From: Actinomycetota bacterium
Lineage (GTDB): Bacteria > Actinomycetota > Thermoleophilia > Gaiellales > Gaiellaceae
DNA: 19,815 bases
Reading direction: 5' to 3'
Assembly: GCA_013696595.1 (NCBI GenBank)
Contig: JACCYG010000325.1
Span: forward strand, 1 to 19,815
Shown: piece by piece, positions 12,411-19,815 of the stretch
Numbering within the stretch: position 1 is the stretch's first letter
How the letters are laid out: every line of letters starts with the position of its first letter
Notes under the pieces: model-generated
Seen by the model: only the letters and a program-made list of their open reading frames with translations
Told to the model about the DNA's origin: nothing
Database searches by the model: none
Translations under genes and position numbers: made by a program

Positions 12411-13346
12411 AAATTGGGTGGCGGTGTCCGCGATTGTCTCGTTCGCCGGTCTGCTCGTGAAACCGAGCTCCCGTTCCGCCTTCGCAGGCGTCGCGAACCA
12501 CCAGTTCGTCGCGAGACGGATCTCGCCGGGCTTCACCGGCCACGGAATGATCCGAGATCCCGCGCGGGCGACGCGCGGGTGAACGCCGACCATCCGACGG
12601 CGGATCCCGGTCACCGCGGCCAGGCGTGCGAAGAAATCGCGCCAGCTGAGGTTCCCGTCCTCCCCCGTGAGGATGTAGCGCTCTCCCGTCCGCCCGCGGT
12701 CCGCGAGCGCGACCAGGCCGGCCGCGACGTCACGGGCGTCGGCTACCGACAATCCTCCAGCCGTGTGGATGCGAAGCGTCCCCTGTAGGTACCGGTACAC
12801 AGGCCAAGTCGACACGCGGTAGGGGTCATTCGGCCCGAGCACGAATCCAGGATTCGCGACCACCGCGTCCATCCCATCCGAAACGGCCTCGAGGACAAGG
12901 CGCTCGCCCTCGCGCTTCGAAGCGACGTAGGGCAGGCGCGCCACCTGTTCGGGGAACGGTTGCCGCTCGTGCGCGGGATGATCCGGCGAGGCCGCCGGGC
13001 CGATCGTCGAGAGGCTCGCCACATGGACGAACCGCGCCCCGGGTTCGACTGCAGCCAGGACGGCGCGCACGCCGTCCACGTTCACCGACCACAAACGCGC
13101 CGCGTCCCGTCGCTCATGCGCGACGATCCCGGCAGCGTGGAACACGAGCTCGCAGCCTGAGGCGGCGCTCCGAAGCGCCTGCTCGTCGTCCATCGAGCCG
13201 CGAACCACGTCGACTCCGAGGTCGGCGAGCCAGCAGTCGTCGGTCTGCGGGCGCACGAGTGCGCGCACGCCGTCCCCCCGCTCGACGAGCAGCGGAACGA
13301 GATGGCGCCCCAGAAATCCAGTCGCCCCGGTAACAAAGACGGTCAC
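12405..13346 (-). CDS. NAD(P)-dependent epimerase/dehydratase (extended SDR)
   Basis: The product is 313 residues. The Rossmann glycine motif is GATGFLG (7-13), with FHAAG at about 69-73 in the usual NAAG position, a catalytic Ser at 111-113 (ASLST) and the YxxxK pair Tyr140/Lys144 (YVASK). NPGFVLGPND follows, as in dihydroflavonol-4-reductase-like and hopanoid-associated (HpnA-like) sugar epimerases. It probably oxidises, reduces or epimerises a sugar or a small alcohol/ketone with NAD(P). No hopanoid or sugar-pathway gene is next to it, so a specific name is not justified. GTG 13346 overlaps the upstream cupin stop as GTGA, making a two-gene unit. The stop codon sits in a palindromic repeat. 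Confidence 0.9.
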   Translation of the reverse strand: MTVFVTGATGFLGRHLVPLLVERGDGVRALVRPQTDDCWLADLGVDVVRGSMDDEQALRSAASGCELVFHAAGIVAHERRDAARLWSVNVDGVRAVLAAVEPGARFVHVASLSTIGPAASPDHPAHERQPFPEQVARLPYVASKREGERLVLEAVSDGMDAVVANPGFVLGPNDPYRVSTWPVYRYLQGTLRIHTAGGLSVADARDVAAGLVALADRGRTGERYILTGEDGNLSWRDFFARLAAVTGIRRRMVGVHPRVARAGSRIIPWPVKPGEIRLATNWWFATPAKAERELGFTSRPANETIADTATQFL

Positions 13347-13651
13347 GGGCGCGGGCGAGCAAAGACCACGAGGAGGCTCAGCCGCTCGTAGTCCGTGAAG
13401 CGATGCCGAGCCCGAGCTGGGACGAAGAGCGCGTCGCCGAGACGAGCCTCGATCCTCTCGCCCTCGACCTCGAGCACACCGCTTCCTTCGAGGACGACGT
13501 AGATCTCGTCGTCCTCGTGCGGTTCCTGGCGGTCAGGTTCCGGAGCAACGAGCTCGTAGACCCCGAGCTCGAGGCCGGGCGACTCGTGCAGGATCTCATA
13601 GCCGCCGGGCCCAAGCTGTCGTGCCACGCTGCCAAGGTGAGCGCCCTCCAC
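13343..13651 (-). CDS. Single-domain cupin with intact metal-binding motif
   Basis: The product is 102 residues. Motif one is PHEDDEIYVVLEGSG (H45, D47/D48, E49), and motif two is GDALFVPARARHRF with H83. Unlike the other cupin in this window, the His ligands at both ends are present, so metal binding is likely. Small cupins of this type often protect against or bind small molecules, or act as isomerases; no substrate is evident. GTG 13651 is chosen as the first start of the frame and leaves only 26 bases to the divergent FAD oxidoreductase at 13678, so the two promoters must overlap each other or the coding regions. Its stop overlaps the epimerase start by 4 bases. Confidence 0.83.
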   Translation of the reverse strand: MEGAHLGSVARQLGPGGYEILHESPGLELGVYELVAPEPDRQEPHEDDEIYVVLEGSGVLEVEGERIEARLGDALFVPARARHRFTDYERLSLLVVFARPRP

Positions 13652-13677
13652 GCGGCGAGCCTACTACGATCGCTTCC

Positions 13678-14787
13678 GTGGCCCAGGAGTTCGCCGAGGT
13701 CGTCGTGATCGGGGGTGGGGCGATGGGCGCGAGCACGGCGTACCACCTCACCGCGCTCGGCGTCGCGGACGTCGTCCTCCTCGAGCGAGACGCGCTCGCG
13801 GGCGGCTCGACAGGCCGCTCGGCCGGCGGGATTCGGGCGCAGTTCGCCGACGAGCTCAACATCCGCATCGCGCTCCGCTCGATGGCCGAGTTCGAGACGT
13901 TCGACCAGCGATTCGGTGTCGACATCGCGTTTGACCCGTGCGGCTACCTCTTTCTGCTCGACAACGAACGCGACGTCGCGCGCTTCCGGGCCGCGCTCGA
14001 GCTCCAGGCGGCGCACAATGTGCCCTCGAGCGAGCTCACGCCGTCTCAGGCGGCCGAGATTGTGCCCCAGATCGAGACCGGCGACCTCCTTGCCGCGACC
14101 TATTGCCCGCTCGACGGACGCGCGACGCCCGAGGCTGTCGTCGCCGCCTACGCGGAGGCGGCGAGGGCACGCGGTGCCCGGATCTTCCAGGGCGAGGCCG
14201 TCGAGCGGATCCACGTGCGAAATGGCCGGGTCGAGGCCGTGGAGACGCCGTCCAGACGGATCGCGACCGAAACGGTCGTCTGCACGGCCGGGGTGTGGAC
14301 GCGCGGGCTCGCGGCTCTCGTCCGCCTCGACGTCCCGGTCCGGGGAGAAAGCCGCTGGATCTTCTTCACGCCCGAGGCCGGGGGATTGCCGGATCGCGTT
14401 CCGCTCACGATTGACTTCACGACGAGCTTCTACTTCCATCGGGAAGGGCCGGGCCTCGCCTTCGGCGGCCGCGAGCAGACGGCCGAAGAGCTCGCCGGAC
14501 CCGCCACACGCCGCCTTCCGGTACTCGCAGATCTCCCTATCCAGACATCGTGGTGGGGCTATTACGAAATGAGCCCCGATCACAATGCGATCGTCGGCGA
14601 GTCGGCCGATCCGGGGCGGTTTCTCTACGCAACCGGCTTCTCGGGCCATGGATTCCAGCAGAGCCCGGCGGTCGGAGAGCACCTTGCCGAGCTCGTCGCG
14701 GGGCGCGAGCCGACGCTCGATCTCTCACCCTTCAGTCTCGAGCGGTTCACGAGCGGCGCAGTTCGGGAAGAGCAGTTCGTGATCTGA
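13678..14787 (+). CDS. DAO-family FAD-dependent oxidoreductase (sarcosine oxidase beta-like)
   Basis: The product is 369 residues. The FAD dinucleotide motif is VVVIGGGAMGAS (G12, G14, G17), followed by the LLERD acidic end of the second strand and the STGRSAGGIRAQF loop typical of sarcosine/dimethylglycine-type oxidoreductases. Near the C-terminus, YEMSPDHNAIVGE and GFSGHGFQQSPAVGEHLAEL form the second FAD contact. The family oxidises secondary or primary amino acids such as sarcosine, glycine, proline or hydroxyproline. The partner subunits of a heterotetrameric sarcosine oxidase are not present, so a single-subunit oxidase or dehydrogenase is more likely. GTG 13678 places the glycine motif at the normal distance from the N-terminus. 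Confidence 0.9.
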   Translation: MAQEFAEVVVIGGGAMGASTAYHLTALGVADVVLLERDALAGGSTGRSAGGIRAQFADELNIRIALRSMAEFETFDQRFGVDIAFDPCGYLFLLDNERDVARFRAALELQAAHNVPSSELTPSQAAEIVPQIETGDLLAATYCPLDGRATPEAVVAAYAEAARARGARIFQGEAVERIHVRNGRVEAVETPSRRIATETVVCTAGVWTRGLAALVRLDVPVRGESRWIFFTPEAGGLPDRVPLTIDFTTSFYFHREGPGLAFGGREQTAEELAGPATRRLPVLADLPIQTSWWGYYEMSPDHNAIVGESADPGRFLYATGFSGHGFQQSPAVGEHLAELVAGREPTLDLSPFSLERFTSGAVREEQFVI

Positions 14788-14789
14788 TC

Positions 14790-15380
14790 ATGCGCCTCTT
14801 CGTCGCCGCCCGTCATGCCCAGTCGACCTTGAACGTGGAGGGCCGCGTGAACGGCGATCCGGGGCGACCGGTCGGCCTCACGGAGCTCGGGCGCGAGGAG
14901 GCGCGGCAGCTTGGGATCCAGATCGCCAACATCCCGTTCGAAGGCTGCTTCCACACACGTTTCTCCAGGACAAAGGAGACCGCGGCGCTCGCGCTCGCCG
15001 GACGAAAAGTTCCCTTCGAGACCGAGCCGCTGCTCGACGACATCGACGTCGGAGACTTCGACGGCGCGCCGGTCGAGGAGTACCGGGAGTGGAAGCACTC
15101 CCACGCCCGTCGTGAGCGCTTCCCCGGCGGCGAGAGCCTGGACGACGCCGCCGCGCGGTACGCGCAGGGGTGGCGACGCGTTCTCGAGACCGCGCATGCG
15201 GCCGTTCTCATCGTCTGCCACGAGATCCCGCTTCGGTACGCCCTCAACGGCGCGAACGGCTCGGACTCGCTCGACGGGCCGATTCACGAGCTCCGGAACG
15301 CCGCGCCCTACCTGTTCACGGAAGCGACCCTCGAACGCGCGGTGGAGGGGATCGAGGCGCTCACCGCGAAGGCTGCGTAG
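14790..15380 (+). CDS. Histidine phosphatase-family protein (phosphoglycerate mutase-like)
   Basis: The product is 196 residues. The catalytic phosphohistidine motif is ARHAQST with R8/H9, in place of the usual RHGxT. Further features are HTRFSRTKETA (the conserved Arg in the SxLxRAxxTA block), an acidic loop DDIDVGDFDG where the family has its Glu and GxWEG, and CHEIPLRY with the second catalytic His144. Members dephosphorylate sugar phosphates, nucleotides or cofactor intermediates. It starts 2 bases after the oxidoreductase stop and is likely cotranscribed. The substrate is not predictable from sequence. Confidence 0.87.
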   Translation: MRLFVAARHAQSTLNVEGRVNGDPGRPVGLTELGREEARQLGIQIANIPFEGCFHTRFSRTKETAALALAGRKVPFETEPLLDDIDVGDFDGAPVEEYREWKHSHARRERFPGGESLDDAAARYAQGWRRVLETAHAAVLIVCHEIPLRYALNGANGSDSLDGPIHELRNAAPYLFTEATLERAVEGIEALTAKAA

Positions 15381-15383
15381 CCG

Positions 15384-15827
15384 ATGGCCAGACCACGACG
15401 ATTCCCGTTGCGACGACCTCCGCCTCCGCCACCGGAACCTCCGGTCTACGAGGAGGTCGTCGAGGAGTACGAGGCCGGCCCAGCCCCGGGCCCACCCGGT
15501 GCACCACCGTGGTTTCGGGGAGTCTGGTTCTGGCTCGCCCTCCTCGCGGCACTGATCGTCGTCGGCCTCGTGATCCTGCTCGCACGTGAGCTCGACGACG
15601 ACGGCCCGGGGACGCGAACGGCGACGGTCGCAGTCGTCCCGGATGTGCTCGGCCTGAGTCGGGACGAGGCGGGCGTTCGCCTTGGGGATGCGGGCTACGG
15701 CGTCGCGATCGCCTTCGAGCCCGACCCGGCCCCGGAGGGCGAGGTGATCAAACAGGAACCCGACGCCGGCTCGGCGCTCGAGGCGGGGGAACGCGTCCTG
15801 CTGATCGTGTCCGCCGGGCCGGAGTAA
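15384..15827 (+). CDS. Single-pass membrane protein with one PASTA domain
   Basis: The product is 147 residues. A cytoplasmic N-terminus rich in Arg and Pro (six consecutive Pro at 12-17) and an acidic YEEVVEEYE patch precede a transmembrane helix at about 47-67 (WFWLALLAALIVVGLVILL). One extracellular PASTA repeat follows at about 82-144 (VPDVLGLSRDEAGVRL ... VIKQEPDAGSALEAG). PASTA domains bind peptidoglycan fragments or beta-lactams and usually sit on Ser/Thr kinases or penicillin-binding proteins. Here there is no kinase or transpeptidase domain, so it may be a cell-wall sensor or scaffold. The start ATG 15384 is 3 bases after the phosphatase stop. Confidence 0.88.
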   Translation: MARPRRFPLRRPPPPPPEPPVYEEVVEEYEAGPAPGPPGAPPWFRGVWFWLALLAALIVVGLVILLARELDDDGPGTRTATVAVVPDVLGLSRDEAGVRLGDAGYGVAIAFEPDPAPEGEVIKQEPDAGSALEAGERVLLIVSAGPE

Positions 15828-15844
15828 CGCTAGAGTTCGGACGA

Positions 15845-15930
15845 CCGGGGAGCCGCTGCGGAGCGGCTGAGAGGAGGCTCCGAGCCTCGACCCGACGAAC
15901 CTGATCTGGGTAATGCCAGCGAAGGGAGGC
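15845..15930 (+). promoter_or_regulatory. TPP riboswitch (THI element)
   Basis: The conserved core is complete: GGGGAGCC, GCGGCTGAGAGGA, GACCC, GAACCTGATCTGG, GTAATGCCAGCGAAGGGA. These are the pyrimidine-sensing and pyrophosphate-sensing helices of the thiamin pyrophosphate aptamer. The Shine-Dalgarno AGGGAGG (15923-15929) lies at the aptamer's 3' end, 3 bases before the TTG start of the transporter. The candidate P1 stem pairs ACGACC (15841-15846) with GGCCGT (15928-15933), with one mismatch, and so covers the end of that site. TPP binding would be expected to block translation. No intrinsic terminator is visible between aptamer and gene. Confidence 0.95.
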
Positions 15931-15932
15931 CG

Positions 15933-17270
15933 TTGAAGCCCGAAGAACGGACGTGGGGGATCACGCCCGTCCCGGAACGTCTGCGCACGCTCTCCGCGCT
16001 CGACCTGACGCTTCTCTGGGGCAACCTCGGCGTCAGCCTGCTCGTACTCGTCGCGGCCGCGTTTCTCGTCCCCGCGCTCTCCCTTCCTGAGGCGCTCGCC
16101 GCGATCCTCGTCGGCGGCCTCCTCGGGAACCTGATGCTCGGCCTTGCCGGGATGATCGGCGCGGACGGCCGCGTCCCCACGATGGTCCTCCTCCGCGCGC
16201 CGCTCGGTCGCCGCGGCTCGTACCTCCCGACGGCGCTCAACGTCGCGCAGTGCCTCGGCTGGGCGATCTTCGAGATCATCATCATCGCGGCTGCGGCGAG
16301 CGCGCTCTCCGAGGAACTTCTCGGATTCACGGGGAAGGAGCTCTGGACGATCGTCACGGGCGCGATCGCGCTCGGGCTCGCCCTCCTCGGCCCTGTCGGC
16401 TTCGTGCGCCGGTTCGTGCGGAAGTTCGCCGTCTGGGTCGTCCTCGCCTCGCTCGTCTACCTGACCTGGTGGGCCCTCGCCGAGGCCGACCTCGGCGCGC
16501 TGTGGTCGGCACCGGCCGAGGGTGGCTCCTCGTTCGTCCTCGGGGTCGACCTCGTCATCGCGATCACGGTCAGCTGGACGCCCCTCGTCGCCGACTACAC
16601 GCGGTTCGCGCGCGGCGGCCACGGCGCCTTCGCCGGCACGGGCGGCGGCTACTTCCTCGCCGGCACGTGGATGTTCCTCCTTGGCGTACTACTCGTGCTC
16701 GCGCGCGGCCTCAGCGACCCGGCCGAGATTCCCGCTTCCGTCGCCGCAGCCGGCGTCGCGAGCGGCCTCGCCCTCCTCGCCGTCACGGTGGACGAGACCG
16801 ACGAGGCGTTCGCAAACGTCTACTCGACCGCCGTGTCGATCCAGAACCTCCTGCCACGCGTGTCTCAGCGGCTCCTGATCGCGGTGATCTCGGCCCTCGC
16901 CACCGTCGGCGCCCTCACGATCCAGCTGCGAAACTACGAGACGTTCCTGCTCCTCCTGGGGTCGTTCTTCGTTCCGCTCTTTGGCGTCCTCCTCGCGGAC
17001 TGGCTCCTATCCGACGGGCACTACCGCTCGAACGACTTCTTCAGCGGTCCCGCATTTCGCCCCGCCTTGATCGTTGCCTGGATCGCAGGGTTCGCGCTCT
17101 ACCAATGGCTGCATCCGCTCGGGCCCCCGTGGTGGACCGAGCTCGTGGCGCGGGCGCACCCGCCGTCGATCGCGATCGGGTCGTCGCTTCCGAGCTTCGG
17201 GCTCGCCTTCGGCCTGGCAGCGCTCGCCATCCTCGTCTCGCGCGAGCGAACCGCGTCCCAACCGGCTTGA
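15933..17270 (+). CDS. cytX: NCS1-family permease, CytX-like hydroxymethylpyrimidine transporter
   Basis: The product is 445 residues with about 12 hydrophobic helices, normal for nucleobase:cation symporter-1. LTLLWGNLGVSLLVL in helix 1 and the AQCLGWAIFEIIII and VSWTPLVADYTRFAR segments are typical of the CytX/purine-cytosine permease branch. The TPP riboswitch directly upstream makes uptake of a thiamin precursor, most probably hydroxymethylpyrimidine, the likely role; CytX is the NCS1 branch repeatedly found under this riboswitch. TTG 15933 is chosen because it follows a strong Shine-Dalgarno at the aptamer end. No thiamin biosynthesis gene lies next to it. The next gene begins 4 bases after the stop, so it may be co-regulated. 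Confidence 0.9.
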   Translation: MKPEERTWGITPVPERLRTLSALDLTLLWGNLGVSLLVLVAAAFLVPALSLPEALAAILVGGLLGNLMLGLAGMIGADGRVPTMVLLRAPLGRRGSYLPTALNVAQCLGWAIFEIIIIAAAASALSEELLGFTGKELWTIVTGAIALGLALLGPVGFVRRFVRKFAVWVVLASLVYLTWWALAEADLGALWSAPAEGGSSFVLGVDLVIAITVSWTPLVADYTRFARGGHGAFAGTGGGYFLAGTWMFLLGVLLVLARGLSDPAEIPASVAAAGVASGLALLAVTVDETDEAFANVYSTAVSIQNLLPRVSQRLLIAVISALATVGALTIQLRNYETFLLLLGSFFVPLFGVLLADWLLSDGHYRSNDFFSGPAFRPALIVAWIAGFALYQWLHPLGPPWWTELVARAHPPSIAIGSSLPSFGLAFGLAALAILVSRERTASQPA

Positions 17271-17274
17271 ACAC

Positions 17275-17688
17275 GTGATCGCGGTCGCCGGCTGCGAGGA
17301 CGCGCTCTATCTCGTCGAAGTGGGCGCGACCGTCGAGGAGGACGGGCTTGTGGGGCGCGACCCGGACGGCCGCGTCGACCGAGAGCGAAGGCCCGGTCTC
17401 GCGCCGGCCTGGGCGGCCGGTCAGCTCGTGGACGCCGATGCGGCCGGTTCGACGATCGTGCTCGCACTCGATCGGAAGCCGCCGCTTCTCATCTCGCGCG
17501 ACGCCGGGCAAACCTGGACTGAGCGCGGGTCGGGGTTACCCGCCGGCCGCGCCGTCGCGCTCGGCGACAATCCGGACGACGTCCTCTACGCGGGGAGAAA
17601 TCGCCTTTACGTCTCACGGAACGGCGGCGTGTTCTGGCGGGCGCTCACGGTCGAGCTTCCAGAGATCCACGACATCGCCTGGGGATAG
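17275..17688 (+). CDS. Small Asp-box (BNR-repeat) protein of unknown function
   Basis: The product is 137 residues. Two Asp-box-like repeats are visible: SRDAGQTW (74-81), a full match to SxDxGxxW, and SRNGGVFW (114-121), with Asn in place of Asp. Together with the regular strand pattern (IVLALD, VLYAG, RLYVSR) this looks like two or three blades of a beta-propeller, which is too few for a closed propeller (six to eight blades), so it may multimerise or be a fragment. There is no signal peptide and no catalytic signature. GTG 17275 gives an N-terminus starting with a hydrophobic strand (VIAVAG) and lies 4 bases after the transporter stop. Function unknown; placement suggests co-expression with the transporter. 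Confidence 0.65.
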   Translation: MIAVAGCEDALYLVEVGATVEEDGLVGRDPDGRVDRERRPGLAPAWAAGQLVDADAAGSTIVLALDRKPPLLISRDAGQTWTERGSGLPAGRAVALGDNPDDVLYAGRNRLYVSRNGGVFWRALTVELPEIHDIAWG

Positions 17689-17697
17689 TCTCGACGG

Positions 17698-19128
17698 GTG
17701 CCGGATCCACTCACGACTCACGGCGAGCTCGACGAAGCGCTTACCCTCGCGGTCGACGCCGCTCGCGCGTATCTCGCCGGCCTCGACGAGCGGCCGTTGC
17801 ACGACGGCGATCCGGACCGAGCGGCCGCTCGACTCCGGACTCCGCTCCCGGAGGACGGGGACGGAGCTCCTGCGGCCCTTCGCGCGCTCGTGGAAGACGG
17901 ATTGGACGGAAGCGTGGCTTCTGCCGGGCCCCGCTGCTTTCACTTCGTCACCGGCGGAGTTACGCCGGCCGCGCTCGCGGCCGATTGGCTTGCGTCGACG
18001 CTCGACCAGAACACGGCGGCGTGGGTCGAGTCCCCGCTCGGCGCCGAGCTCGAGCGACTTGCGCTCGACTGGCTCACGGACCTCTTCCGGCTCCCCGGCG
18101 ACTGGGGCGGAGTGCTCACGACCGGAGCGACGATGGCGAACTTCGTCGGGCTCGCAGCCGCACGGACCTGGTGGGGAGATCGTCATGGTGTCGATGTCGC
18201 GGAACAGGGGCTTGCGGGCCTCCCGCCCGTCCCGGTCCTCACGAGCGGCCACCTCCACTCGAGTGCGGCCAAGGCGCTCGGCATGCTCGGGATCGGCCGC
18301 GCAAATGTCCACCGCCTCGCCTGCGACGCCGTCGGAACTCTCGACAGCGACGCGCTCGTGCGCGCTCTCGCGGCGCTAGACGGAGCGCCCGCGATCCTCG
18401 TGGCGAATGCCGGCGAGGTCAATGCGGGCCACTTCGATCCGATCGCCGAGATGGCCGATCTCGCGGAGCGGCACGGCTCCTGGCTCCACGTCGACGGCGC
18501 GTTCGGCCTCTTTGCGCGAACCGCGCCCGCGGCGGCTGCGCACGCCGAAGGAATCGAGCGCGCACAGTCGGTGATCTCAGACGGGCACAAGTGGCTGAAC
18601 GTCCCCTATGACTGCGGCTTCGCCTTCGTGCGCGATCGATCACTCCTTCCGCGCGTTTTCGGGGCCACCGCCGCGTACCTCCCGCCGGTCGACTTCGAGC
18701 GTCCGAACTTCGCCTATCTCGGGCCGGAAGGCTCCCGGCGCGCGCGGTCGCTCGCCGTGTGGGCGACACTACGAGCCTACGGGCGAAACGGCGTCCGCGC
18801 GATGGTCGAGCGGCACCTCGCGCTCGCCCAGCGCATCGCAGACCGCGTCGACCAGGCACCCGATCTCGAGCGGCTCGCCGATGTGCCGCTCAACATCGTC
18901 TGCTTCCGGTACCGGCCTCCCAACATCGGCGAGGACGCGCTCGACGACCTCAATGCGAGTCTCGGGGAAGCGGTTCTCGCCGACGGCCGCGTCTTCGTCG
19001 GGACGACGCTCTACGGGGGCCGCGTCGCGTTCCGCCCGGCGATCGTCAACTGGCGAACGAGAGAGCAAGACGTCGACCTGCTCGTCGACGTAATCCGCGA
19101 GCTCGGCGCACGCCTCAATCCAGCTTGA
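17698..19128 (+). CDS. PLP-dependent group II decarboxylase (aromatic-L-amino-acid/glutamate decarboxylase-like)
   Basis: The product is 476 residues, typical for group II amino-acid decarboxylases. The PLP-binding residues are present: GVLTTGATMANF (phosphate loop) at about 138-149, His185 (SGHLHSS, ring stacking), Asp266 (HVDGAFG, pyridine nitrogen) and the Schiff-base Lys298 (SDGHKWLNVPYDCG). It probably removes CO2 from an amino acid. The first residues resemble plant/bacterial aromatic or tyrosine decarboxylase-like proteins, but specificity cannot be read. GTG 17698 lies 9 bases after the small Asp-box gene. Its last 14 bases overlap the oppositely oriented PhzF-family gene. Confidence 0.92.
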   Translation: MPDPLTTHGELDEALTLAVDAARAYLAGLDERPLHDGDPDRAAARLRTPLPEDGDGAPAALRALVEDGLDGSVASAGPRCFHFVTGGVTPAALAADWLASTLDQNTAAWVESPLGAELERLALDWLTDLFRLPGDWGGVLTTGATMANFVGLAAARTWWGDRHGVDVAEQGLAGLPPVPVLTSGHLHSSAAKALGMLGIGRANVHRLACDAVGTLDSDALVRALAALDGAPAILVANAGEVNAGHFDPIAEMADLAERHGSWLHVDGAFGLFARTAPAAAAHAEGIERAQSVISDGHKWLNVPYDCGFAFVRDRSLLPRVFGATAAYLPPVDFERPNFAYLGPEGSRRARSLAVWATLRAYGRNGVRAMVERHLALAQRIADRVDQAPDLERLADVPLNIVCFRYRPPNIGEDALDDLNASLGEAVLADGRVFVGTTLYGGRVAFRPAIVNWRTREQDVDLLVDVIRELGARLNPA

Positions 19129-19815
19129 ACTCACCGCGCGCCACGATCACCGCTGATCCGCCTACCTCGACCTTCTCGATCTGCTCAGCCGTGCCTTCGA
19201 CTCGCGCGTAAAGCGTGCTCGGCCGGCCGACCTCCGCCCCCTGCGCGATCTCGATCTCCTCGCCGAAGGAGATCCGGCCGTGACGCGCGAGGTGACACGC
19301 GAGCGGACCAGCGGCAGAGCCCGTGGCCGGGTCCTCCGGAACGCCGTCCGCGGGAGCGAACATACGCGTCTTCCACTGCGCTCCCTCGCCCGCAAAGCAG
19401 CTCGTCCCGACGATCCCCTGCAGCCGGGCAAGCGCGGTCAGGTCCGGCTCGACCGAGGCGACGGCGTCCGCGTTCGGGAGCGCGACCATGACGTGCCGGA
19501 TCCCGAGATCGTAAAGCTCGACCGGAAGCGCTGACCGCTCGACGCGGAGCGCCGCGAGCAGCTCGTCCTCGCGCTCGAACGCCTCGATGCGCGGGATCGG
19601 CAGCGACATCCATCCGAACACGATGCGCGCGCCCTCGCGCTCGAGCGTGACCGGGACGACCCCGGCGCCCGTCTCTAACCGAAGCTCGATGCGCTGCAGC
19701 GGGCCCCCGAGTACGAACGCCGTCCCGAGAACCGGATGTCCCGCAAATGGCAGCTCGGCCATCGGCGTGAAAATGCGAATCCAGACGTCCCCGTCACCCG
19801 CGGCCGGGTAGACGA
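19115..19815 (-). CDS. PhzF-family isomerase, 5' end outside window
   Basis: An open frame on the - strand runs from the window edge to TGA at 19115-19117 (232 visible residues). Visible motifs are RIFTPMAELPFAGHPVLGTA and, near the C-terminus, EDPATGSAAGPLACHL, both hallmarks of the PhzF diaminopimelate epimerase-like fold. The N-terminal segment with the catalytic Glu of PhzF lies outside, so activity cannot be judged. PhzF itself isomerises dihydro-hydroxyanthranilate in phenazine synthesis, but most homologues serve other, largely unknown purposes, and no phenazine gene is present here. An ATG at 19762 is internal, since family-conserved residues precede it. It converges on the decarboxylase gene with a 14-base overlap. 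Confidence 0.9.
   Translation of the reverse strand, partial: VYPAAGDGDVWIRIFTPMAELPFAGHPVLGTAFVLGGPLQRIELRLETGAGVVPVTLEREGARIVFGWMSLPIPRIEAFEREDELLAALRVERSALPVELYDLGIRHVMVALPNADAVASVEPDLTALARLQGIVGTSCFAGEGAQWKTRMFAPADGVPEDPATGSAAGPLACHLARHGRISFGEEIEIAQGAEVGRPSTLYARVEGTAEQIEKVEVGGSAVIVARGEFKLD

Noticed and set aside
14625..16622. A 665-codon open frame on the - strand
   Set aside because: It crosses the phosphatase, PASTA and transporter genes and the riboswitch in antisense, and has charged low-complexity content with no recognisable domain.
19115..19762. Complete PhzF-family gene starting at ATG 19762
   Set aside because: The frame stays open upstream to the window edge and encodes conserved residues (WIRIFTP) before that Met, so the gene is truncated by the window.
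1..19815. CRISPR array, tRNA, rRNA, prophage or insertion sequence
   Set aside because: No regularly spaced repeats, no cloverleaf or rRNA core sequence, and no transposase, integrase or phage motif was seen on either strand.

Overview
The window is a gene-dense, high-G+C bacterial segment. Most third codon positions are G or C, GTG is the commonest start codon (10 of the 18 chosen starts) and TTG is also used. An ECF sigma factor of the SigH/SigR type paired with a zinc (ZAS) anti-sigma factor, a PASTA membrane protein and a GCS2-type ligase all suggest Actinomycetota. The style is reminiscent of Thermoleophilia/Gaiellales-like soil lineages, but that placement is inference. There are no rRNA or tRNA genes, no CRISPR array, and no transposase or phage gene.

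Region 1 (1-4720, + strand) is a tightly coupled molybdenum hydroxylase operon. It holds the 3' part of an amidohydrolase, the [2Fe-2S] subunit, the molybdopterin subunit, the FAD subunit (with four cysteines typical of an extra [4Fe-4S] cluster, as in PaoB and 4-hydroxybenzoyl-CoA reductase) and a MocA-like nucleotidyltransferase for cofactor maturation. The amidohydrolase probably acts in the same catabolic route.

Region 2 (4873-10484, - strand) reads, in order of transcription: HtrA-like protease, GCS2-family carboxylate-amine ligase, heavy-metal-associated (HMA) protein, penicillin-acylase-family Ntn hydrolase, ECF sigma factor and its zinc anti-sigma factor. Envelope quality control, thiol or amino-acid ligation, metal binding and a redox-type sigma system suggest a stress-response neighbourhood. 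The run ends in a palindromic repeat that contains the last stop codon.

Region 3 (10485-12404) starts with a divergent control region carrying three helically phased TTAA motifs. It then has a two-gene + strand operon: a class II aldolase/adducin-domain protein with an unrecognised N-terminal half, and a degenerate cupin. A non-coding stretch of about 330 bases with hairpins follows.

Region 4 (12405-13651, - strand) holds a cupin and an NAD-dependent epimerase that overlap by 4 bases. The epimerase stop codon lies inside a second copy of the palindromic repeat.

Region 5 (13678-19128, + strand) holds a DAO-family FAD oxidoreductase, a histidine phosphatase, a PASTA membrane protein, a TPP riboswitch, an NCS1/CytX-like thiamin-precursor transporter, a small Asp-box (BNR) protein and a PLP-dependent decarboxylase. 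It meets, tail to tail, a 5'-truncated PhzF-family gene on the - strand that runs off the window.

The least ordinary points are the two palindromes with embedded stop codons, the aldolase fusion with its cupin partner, the phased TTAA operator candidate, the riboswitch whose P1 stem abuts a TTG start, and a coding-like but startless segment after the MocA-like gene.
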